64,000 nt of DNA, taken from positions 434,001 through 498,000 of the forward strand of contig NZ_JAVDXT010000001.1 in NCBI RefSeq assembly GCF_031458075.1, in the 5' to 3' direction. Below, piece after piece: positions 58,936-64,000 of the stretch. The position numbers and the translations under genes were made by a program. This DNA is from Rhodoferax_B ferrireducens_A (GTDB lineage: Bacteria > Pseudomonadota > Gammaproteobacteria > Burkholderiales > Burkholderiaceae_C). The notes under the pieces were generated by a model. The model saw only the letters and a program-made list of their open reading frames with translations. It ran no database searches and had not been told where the DNA came from. The stretch's first letter is position 1; each line of letters opens with the position of its first letter.

Positions 58936-59934
58936 ATGGCGCTGCGTTTAGGCGCAATCGTGGAAGCCCTGGGGGGCGAGCTGCACGGCGACGCGGCACT
59001 GGGTATCGACGGCATCGCGCCGTTGGAATCGGCGGGCCCGTCGCAGCTGGCTTTTCTCAGCAACCCCAAGTACCAGCAGCAGCTGGCCAGTTCCCGGGCG
59101 GGCTGCGTGATCGTCGGTCCGGCCCAGCGCGCGCTGGCCCTGGCGCGCGGCGCCTGCATCGTGGCCGATGCCCCGTATCTTTACTTTGCCAAAGTCACCC
59201 AGCTGTGGAAGCGCCAGCGCGCTGCCGTGGCCGGCCCGGCCATCCACCCCAGCGCGGTGATCGACCCCAGCGCCCAGATCGACCCCAGCGCCCGCATCGG
59301 CCCGCTGTGCGTGGTCGAGCGCGGTGCCCGCATCGGCGCCGATACGGTGCTCAAGTCCCGCGTCACCCTGGGTGAAGACTGCAGCGTCGGTGCGCGCTGC
59401 CTGCTGCATGCGGGCGTGGTGATCGGTGCCGACGGCTTCGGCTTTGCGCCGAACGCCGGCGCCTGGGAAAAGATTGAGCAGCTGGGCGCGGTGCGCATCG
59501 GCGACGACGTGGAAATCGGCGCCAATACCTGCGTAGACCGGGGCGCGCTGGACGACACCGTGATTGGCAACGGCGTCAAGCTCGACAACCTGATCCAGAT
59601 CGGCCACAACGTGCAGATCGGCGAACACACTGCCATGGCCGGCTGTGTCGGTGTGGCTGGCAGCGCCCACATCGGCGCGCATTGCACGGTGGGCGGCGGG
59701 GCTATCGTGCTGGGCCATCTGACGCTGGCCGACCGTGTCAACATTTCTGCGGCCACGGTGGTGACCCGTTCCATAGCCCAACCCGGCCACTACACCGGCA
59801 TGTTTCCGATCGATGAAAACAGCAAGTGGGAAAAGAATGCTGCTTCCCTGAAACAGCTGCACAGTTTGCGTGACCGCCTGAAAGCGGTTGAAAAATCACT
59901 AGAACAACATTTGAAGAGCCTAGAAAAACCATGA
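58936..59934 (+). CDS. lpxD: UDP-3-O-(3-hydroxyacyl)glucosamine N-acyltransferase
   Basis: A 332-residue acyltransferase of lipid A synthesis. The N-terminal uridine-binding domain has LAFLSNPKYQQQLASSRAGC. A left-handed beta-helix of hexapeptide repeats runs about 100-290 (for example IDPSAQIDPSARIGP), with the catalytic His region in LDNLIQIGHNVQIGEHT. A C-terminal helix bundle follows. Overlaps fabZ by 4 bases. Confidence 0.97.
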   Translation: MALRLGAIVEALGGELHGDAALGIDGIAPLESAGPSQLAFLSNPKYQQQLASSRAGCVIVGPAQRALALARGACIVADAPYLYFAKVTQLWKRQRAAVAGPAIHPSAVIDPSAQIDPSARIGPLCVVERGARIGADTVLKSRVTLGEDCSVGARCLLHAGVVIGADGFGFAPNAGAWEKIEQLGAVRIGDDVEIGANTCVDRGALDDTVIGNGVKLDNLIQIGHNVQIGEHTAMAGCVGVAGSAHIGAHCTVGGGAIVLGHLTLADRVNISAATVVTRSIAQPGHYTGMFPIDENSKWEKNAASLKQLHSLRDRLKAVEKSLEQHLKSLEKP

Positions 59935-60371
59935 TGGACATCCACCAAATCCTCAAGCAGCTACCCCACCGTTACCCCTTTCTGATGGTGGACCGGGTGG
60001 TGAGCATCGACAAATCCAAGTCCATCCGCGCGTTCAAGAACGTCACGATCAACGAACCGTTTTTCCAGGGCCATTTCCCGCGCCGTCCGGTCATGCCCGG
60101 CGTGCTGATGCTGGAAGCGCTGGCCCAGGCCGCCGCCTTGCTGGCCTTTGACGCGCTGAATAAATCGCCCGACGACGATACCGTCTACTACTTTGCGGCC
60201 ATCGACAACGCCCGCTTCAAGCGCCCGGTCGAACCCGGCGACCAGCTGATGCTGGACGTGGAGCTGGTGCGCATGAAGTCCGGCATCTTCAAATTCAAGG
60301 GCAAGGGCACCGTGGGTGAAGAGCTGGCGGTCGAAGCCGAGCTGACCTGCGCGATGCGCACCATCGCCTAA
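59931..60371 (+). CDS. fabZ: 3-hydroxyacyl-ACP dehydratase FabZ
   Basis: A 146-residue hotdog-fold dehydratase of fatty-acid elongation. The active-site His is in FFQGHFPRRPVMPGVLMLEA, with Glu in the same helix. The N-terminal LPHRYPFLMVDRV is typical. ATG 59931 overlaps the end of lpxD. Confidence 0.97.
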   Translation: MMDIHQILKQLPHRYPFLMVDRVVSIDKSKSIRAFKNVTINEPFFQGHFPRRPVMPGVLMLEALAQAAALLAFDALNKSPDDDTVYYFAAIDNARFKRPVEPGDQLMLDVELVRMKSGIFKFKGKGTVGEELAVEAELTCAMRTIA

Positions 60372-60380
60372 GGACTGCGT

Positions 60381-61169
60381 GTGACCGCTATCCACGCTAC
60401 TGCCCTGGTGGACCCGTCGGCCCAGCTGGACGCTACGGTCAGCGTCGGCCCGTACACCGTGATCGGCCCGCATGTGAAGATCGGCGCCGGCACCACGGTC
60501 GGCCCGCACTGTGTCATCGAAGGCCACACCACGATAGGCCGCGACAACCGGATCTTCCAATTCAATTCTCTCGGCGCAGTGCCGCAGGACAAGAAGTACG
60601 CAGGCGAACCCACCGAACTGGTGATCGGCGACCGCAACATCGTCCGCGAGTTCTGCACCTTCAACCTCGGCACGGTACAGGATGCCGGCGTGACCCGTAT
60701 TGGCGATGACAACTGGATCATGGCCTACGTGCACGTCGCGCACGACTGCCAGCTCGGCAACCAGATCACCATGGCCAACAACACCACGCTGGCCGGCCAT
60801 GTGCAGATAGGCGACTGGGCGACCATCGGTGGCCTCACTGGCGTGCTGCAGCGCATGCGCATCGGCGCCCACTCCATGGTCGGCTTTGCCAGCCATGTGA
60901 ACAAGGATGTACCGCCTTTCATGGTGGTGGATGGCCATCCGCTGGAGGTACGCGCAGTCAATCTGGTGGGCCTGAAGCGGCGCGATTTTTCGGATGCGAG
61001 CCTGAAGGCCATCCGCGAGATGCACAAGCTGATCTACCGCCAGGGCAAGACCCTGGACGAAGCCCGTGCCGCGATCCAGGCCCTGACGGCTCAGATGCCC
61101 GAAGCCGCGGCGGACATCGCGCTGATGGACGACTTCCTCGGCTCTTCCGTCAGCGGCATCGCCCGCTGA
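60381..61169 (+). CDS. lpxA: UDP-N-acetylglucosamine O-acyltransferase
   Basis: A 262-residue first enzyme of lipid A synthesis. The hexapeptide beta-helix begins IHATALVDPSAQLDATVSVG; the catalytic His is in AYVHVAHDCQLGNQITMANN. The C-terminal helical domain has GLKRRDFSDASLKAIREMHK. It starts with GTG 60381, AAGGA upstream. Stop and lpxB start overlap (TGATG). Confidence 0.97.
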   Translation: MTAIHATALVDPSAQLDATVSVGPYTVIGPHVKIGAGTTVGPHCVIEGHTTIGRDNRIFQFNSLGAVPQDKKYAGEPTELVIGDRNIVREFCTFNLGTVQDAGVTRIGDDNWIMAYVHVAHDCQLGNQITMANNTTLAGHVQIGDWATIGGLTGVLQRMRIGAHSMVGFASHVNKDVPPFMVVDGHPLEVRAVNLVGLKRRDFSDASLKAIREMHKLIYRQGKTLDEARAAIQALTAQMPEAAADIALMDDFLGSSVSGIAR

Positions 61170-62317
61170 TGTCCGCTCCCCGTATCGCCATGGTGGCCGG
61201 CGAGGCCTCTGGCGACTTGCTGGCGGGTCTGGTGCTGGACGGCTTGCGCGCGCGCTGGCCCGAGCTGCAATCCACCGGCATAGGCGGTCCGCAGATGGCC
61301 AAGCGCGGCTTCCAGGCGGCCTGGCCCAGCGACAAGCTGGCTGTGCACGGCTACAACATGGACGTGTTTCTGCGTCTGTACGAGCTCATCAACATCCGCA
61401 AGCAGCTGCGCGAACGCCTGCTGCAAGAGCGCCCGGCGGTGTTTATCGGCGTGGATGCGCCCGACTTCAACCTGGGTCTGGAAGCCGCGCTGAAGGCCCA
61501 GGGCGTGCCCACCGTGCATTTCGTCTGCCCGTCGATCTGGGCCTGGCGCGCGGATCGGGTAGAGAAGATCCGCCGCGCGGCCGACCATGTGCTGTGCATC
61601 TTTCCGTTCGAGCCGGCCCTGCTGGCCGAGCATGGCATTGCCGCCACCTATGTCGGCCACCCGCTGGCCAGCGTGATCCCGCTCAACCCCGACCGCGCAG
61701 CCGCACGGCAGAAGCTGGGCCTGGACGCTGCTGACGATGTGGTTGCCATCCTGCCCGGCAGCCGGCAGTCCGAAATCAAATACCTGGCTTTGCGGTTCTT
61801 TCAGGCTGCAGCGCAGATCCTGCCTGCGCGGCCAGCTATTAAATTTGTAGTGCCGGCGATCCCCTCGTTAAAAGAGCGGATCGAAGCCATCGCCGCCCAG
61901 GCCGGTATGGCCGGGCGCGTGCAGATCGTCGCCGGCCAGTCGCACACCGTGCTGGCTGCCTGCGACGTGACCCTGATCGCCAGCGGTACGGCCACGCTGG
62001 AGGCCGCGCTGTTCAAGCGGCCCATGGTCATCGCCTACAACATGCACTGGCTGTCCTGGAAGCTGATGCAGCGCAAGCAGCTGCAGCCCTGGGTCGGACT
62101 GCCGAACATCTTGTGCGCCGACTTTGTGGTGCCCGAGCTGCTGCAGGACGCGGCCACGCCGCAGGCCCTGGCCAAGGCCACACTGCAGTGGCTGGACGCC
62201 AAGGGCTCTGCGAAAATCGCCGCTCTTGAAGAAAAATTCACCGCGCTGCACCACACGCTGCAGCGCGATACCGCCCAGCTTGCCACCCATGCCATCGAAA
62301 AAATCATCCGCGCCTGA
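61169..62317 (+). CDS. lpxB: Lipid-A-disaccharide synthase, with in-frame repeat R12
   Basis: A 382-residue GT19 glycosyltransferase forming the lipid A disaccharide. The N-terminus is RIAMVAGEASGDLLAGLVLD; conserved segments are VCPSIWAWRADRVEKI, ATYVGHPLA, AILPGSRQSEIKYL and ASGTATLEAALFKRPMV. Residues 215-228 (AQILPARPAIKFVV) coincide with a repeat copy, at the helix and strand leading to the conserved VVPAIPS. Against E. coli LpxB as recalled the region aligns without length change. Overlaps rnhB by 29 bp. Confidence 0.96.
   Translation: MSAPRIAMVAGEASGDLLAGLVLDGLRARWPELQSTGIGGPQMAKRGFQAAWPSDKLAVHGYNMDVFLRLYELINIRKQLRERLLQERPAVFIGVDAPDFNLGLEAALKAQGVPTVHFVCPSIWAWRADRVEKIRRAADHVLCIFPFEPALLAEHGIAATYVGHPLASVIPLNPDRAAARQKLGLDAADDVVAILPGSRQSEIKYLALRFFQAAAQILPARPAIKFVVPAIPSLKERIEAIAAQAGMAGRVQIVAGQSHTVLAACDVTLIASGTATLEAALFKRPMVIAYNMHWLSWKLMQRKQLQPWVGLPNILCADFVVPELLQDAATPQALAKATLQWLDAKGSAKIAALEEKFTALHHTLQRDTAQLATHAIEKIIRA
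61805..61852 (-). repeat. Two-hairpin repeat copy R12, in frame inside lpxB
   Basis: The plus strand reads GCGCAGATCCTGCCTGCGCG, then GCCAGCTATTAAATTTGTAG. The large stem is GCGCAG/CTGCGC; the small-stem block AGCTATTAAATTTGTAG is nearly identical to R5 (AGCTATTTAATTTGTAG). Confidence 0.8.
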
Positions 62318-62927
62318 ACAGGTTCCGCTGGCCTGGAGCCCGCGCGGCCTGGTCGCCGGCGTGGACGAAGCCGGGCGCGGGCCGCTCGCCGGGCCGGTGG
62401 TGGCCGCGGCGGTGATCCTGGACGATTTGCGCCCCATCCGCGGCCTGGCCGATTCCAAGAAGCTCACGGCAAAACGGCGCGAGCAGCTGTTCGACGAAAT
62501 CCTGGCCAAGGCTTTGTGTTGCTCGATCGCCGAAGCCAGCGTGGAAGAAATCGAAAAGCTGAACATCCTGCAGGCCACCATGCTGGCCATGCAGCGCGCC
62601 GTCACCGGCCTGCGCCTCAAGCCCGGCCATGTGCTGGTCGACGGCAACCGCCTGCCCACGCTGAGCATGACCAGCGACGCCATCGTCAAAGGCGACTCCC
62701 TAGTGCCGGCGATCTCGGCGGCCTCCATCCTGGCCAAGGTGACGCGGGACCGCTGGTGTGCCCAGGTCGATCTGGACTACCCGCAGTACGGCTTTGCCGG
62801 CCACAAGGGCTATGGTACGGCCGCGCACCTGGCGGCGCTGCAAGCCCATGGCGCCTGCCCGCTGCACCGAAAAACTTTTGCCCCCGTGACTTCCATGCTT
62901 GGGCGGCAGAGCCGTCCCGAAGCATGA
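62289..62927 (+). CDS. rnhB: Ribonuclease HII
   Basis: A 212-residue endonuclease that removes ribonucleotides from DNA-RNA hybrids. Catalytic acidic residues are in VAGVDEAGRGPLAGPVVAAA (Asp, Glu) and HVLVDGNRLPTL (Asp). ISAASILAKVTRDRW and the C-terminal YGFAGHKGYGTAAHLAAL complete the family pattern. The start ATG 62289 lies inside lpxB. Confidence 0.95.
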   Translation: MPSKKSSAPEQVPLAWSPRGLVAGVDEAGRGPLAGPVVAAAVILDDLRPIRGLADSKKLTAKRREQLFDEILAKALCCSIAEASVEEIEKLNILQATMLAMQRAVTGLRLKPGHVLVDGNRLPTLSMTSDAIVKGDSLVPAISAASILAKVTRDRWCAQVDLDYPQYGFAGHKGYGTAAHLAALQAHGACPLHRKTFAPVTSMLGRQSRPEA

Positions 62928-62958
62928 AAGGCACTCTAGGTTCAACGCAGGTACTTCG

Positions 62959-63735
62959 ATGAGCTCCGACCCCATCACCCACATCCAGTCGCGCGACAAC
63001 CCGCTGCTGAAAGAACTGCGCCGCTTGTCGCAGGACAGCACGGCCTACCGCAAGCAGGGCCGGGTCTGGCTCGAAGGCGACCACCTGTGCCGGGCCGCGC
63101 TGGCCCGCGGCTGGAAGCCGGCGTTGGCGGTATTTTCAGAGTCTTTTTGGCCTCAGGCGCAGGCGCAATATGCGCAAGCAGCTATTAAAACCATAGTAGT
63201 GGCCGACAAACTGCTGGCCGACCTGAGCAGCCTGGAATCGCCGGCGCCCATGGGTTTTGTCATCGACCTGCCCAGTGCCACCGCGCTGGACCCGACGGCG
63301 GCCAGCGTCATCCTCGACCGGGTGCAGGACGCCGGCAACGTCGGTTCCATCCTGCGCAGCGCCGGTGCCTTTGGCTTCAAGCAGATCATCGCCCTCAAGG
63401 GCACGGCGGCGCTGTGGAGTCCCAAGGTGCTGCGCGCCGGCATGGGCGCGCATTTCGGCCTGCGGCTGATCGAAGGCCTGGAGCCCGAGGCGCTGGAGGC
63501 GCTGGCCGTGCCCCTGGTGGTCACCAGCTCGCACCAGGGCGCGCTGCTGCAAGACCAGAAGCTGCCCTTTCCCTGCGCCTGGGCCATGGGCCACGAAGGG
63601 CAGGGCGTGGGCCCGGCCCTGCAGGCGCGCGCCCAGATCGCGGTGCGCATCGGCCAGCCGGGCGGCGAGGAATCGCTGAACGTGGCGGCGGCGGCGGCGA
63701 TCTGCCTGCACGCTTCGGCCATAGGCCAGCGCTAA
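62959..63735 (+). CDS. SpoU/TrmH-family RNA 2'-O-methyltransferase, with in-frame repeat R13
   Basis: A 258-residue SPOUT methyltransferase. The N-terminal substrate-binding domain starts ITHIQSRDNPLLKELRRLSQ. The knotted C-terminal domain has ILDRVQDAGNVGSILRSAGA, LKGTAALWSPKVLRAGMGAH and the final ESLNVAAAAAICLHAS, binding S-adenosylmethionine. Target (rRNA or tRNA) not determinable. Residues 67-81 (AQAQYAQAAIKTIVV), just before the interdomain part, come from a repeat copy. Last gene of the conserved cluster. Confidence 0.92.
   Translation: MSSDPITHIQSRDNPLLKELRRLSQDSTAYRKQGRVWLEGDHLCRAALARGWKPALAVFSESFWPQAQAQYAQAAIKTIVVADKLLADLSSLESPAPMGFVIDLPSATALDPTAASVILDRVQDAGNVGSILRSAGAFGFKQIIALKGTAALWSPKVLRAGMGAHFGLRLIEGLEPEALEALAVPLVVTSSHQGALLQDQKLPFPCAWAMGHEGQGVGPALQARAQIAVRIGQPGGEESLNVAAAAAICLHASAIGQR
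63151..63201 (-). repeat. Two-hairpin repeat copy R13, in frame inside the RNA methyltransferase gene
   Basis: The plus strand reads CAGGCGCAGGCGCAATATGC, then GCAAGCAGCTATTAAAACC, then ATAGTAGTG. The GCAAGCAGCTATTAAAA block is close to family consensus. One extra codon compared with the copies in dxr, lpxB and dadA. Confidence 0.8.
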
Positions 63736-63746
63736 ATACCCGGTTT

Positions 63747-63794
63747 GCTACTGTTATCGTAGCTGCTGGCGCAGGTGCTACCTGCGCCAGAGCC
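63747..63794 (+). repeat. Two-hairpin repeat copy R14, between convergent genes (best-preserved copy)
   Basis: The small stem is GCTAC-tgttatc-GTAGC; the large stem is CTGGCGCAGGT-gct-ACCTGCGCCAG, both perfect. It lies between the RNA methyltransferase gene and the convergent PepSY-type gene and is followed by CTTTTTACTT, so it could serve as a transcript end for the upstream cluster. Confidence 0.92.
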
Positions 63795-63799
63795 ACTTT

Positions 63800-64000
63800 T
63801 TACTTGTATGCCGTGGACGCCGGGTAGCTGCGTACCGCGGCTGTTGCACCGGCCTTCACCCGCGCCCGGCGCTTCTTCAGCCAGATATACACCCCGGTCA
63901 CGCTGAGCATGGCCACCACCAGGCCCATCAGCGAGATCAGGATGCGCCCCGGCAAGCCCAGGATGCGGCCCGAATGCAGGGGGAACTGGGCCTGCACGAA
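63800..64000 (-). CDS. PepSY-associated membrane protein, C-terminus only
   Basis: The last 66 codons of a gene that enters from the right edge. A single strong transmembrane helix (ISLMGLVVAMLSVTGVYIWL) is preceded by LHSGRILGLPGR and followed by a basic tail (KKRRARVK). This C-terminal pattern is typical of PepSY-domain inner-membrane proteins often found beside TonB-dependent siderophore receptors. The rest lies outside the window, so the assignment is tentative. Confidence 0.7.
   Translation of the reverse strand, partial: FVQAQFPLHSGRILGLPGRILISLMGLVVAMLSVTGVYIWLKKRRARVKAGATAAVRSYPASTAYK

Noticed and set aside
1..64000. CRISPR array
   Set aside because: The dispersed repeats are neither tandem nor regularly spaced and no cas gene is present.

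Overview
This window looks like chromosome of a betaproteobacterium in the Comamonadaceae (Burkholderiales), close to the Rhodoferax/Acidovorax/Polaromonas group. That rests on the high GC, the gene orders rpsB-tsf-pyrH-frr-uppS-cdsA-dxr-rseP-bamA-ompH-lpxD-fabZ-lpxA-lpxB-rnhB and xseB-ispA-dxs, a PhaR regulator, TRAP and taurine-type importers, and a dispersed short repeat I associate with this family. The genus cannot be fixed from sequence alone. There is no rRNA, CRISPR array, prophage or recognisable transposase.

Layout. 1-6.6 kb: end of an ALDH7-family dehydrogenase, a divergent LysR regulator, and assorted metabolic genes (VOC protein, GMC oxidoreductase, TetR, membrane protein, GNAT). 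6.6-14.0 kb: a coherent accessory locus made of a proline iminopeptidase, a LuxR-family solo regulator carrying the two ligand-pocket substitutions of plant-signal-responsive LuxR proteins, and a divergent five-gene oligopeptide ABC importer. 14.0-19.9 kb: DUF1501/DUF1800 pair, sulfurtransferase, DMT exporter and a Rieske oxygenase, all on the minus strand. 20.1-23.2 kb: xseB-ispA-dxs (isoprenoid precursors). 23.2-28.0 kb: a minus-strand organosulfur operon (TauD-like dioxygenase, binding protein, ATPase, permease, DszC-like flavin monooxygenase). 28.4-32.2 kb: a TRAP importer whose binding-protein gene faces its permease genes. 32.4-36.2 kb: an EgtB/SenA-like protein, a YbdK-type carboxylate-amine ligase and a hydrolase. 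36.2-43.5 kb: relA, tRNA-Val, phaR, rimO, two identical tRNA-Leu genes and rnr. 43.5-48.5 kb: SDR, nnr, a D-amino-acid dehydrogenase and an amidase. 48.7-63.7 kb: the essential translation, isoprenoid, outer-membrane and lipid A cluster. 63.8 kb to the end: a partial PepSY-type membrane protein.

Two things stand out. First, the 6.6-14 kb locus has the make-up of PipR/OryR-type loci, in which a LuxR solo sensing a host-derived compound controls a peptidase and a peptide-type importer. Second, at least 14 copies of a roughly 45-50 bp two-hairpin repeat are scattered over the window. Seven lie in frame inside protein genes, including essential dxr, lpxB and dxs. Six of these seven are read in the same orientation and the same frame, so six unrelated proteins share a 14-15 residue motif of the form A-Q-V-x-P-A-P-x-A-I-x-x-V-A. 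Other copies sit exactly at gene 3' ends and supply stop codons or a possible transcript end. The repeat is written below as a small stem-loop (GCTAC-loop-GTAGC) followed by a large one (CTGGCGCAGGT-loop-ACCTGCGCCAG); the strand given for each copy is the strand on which it reads in that order.
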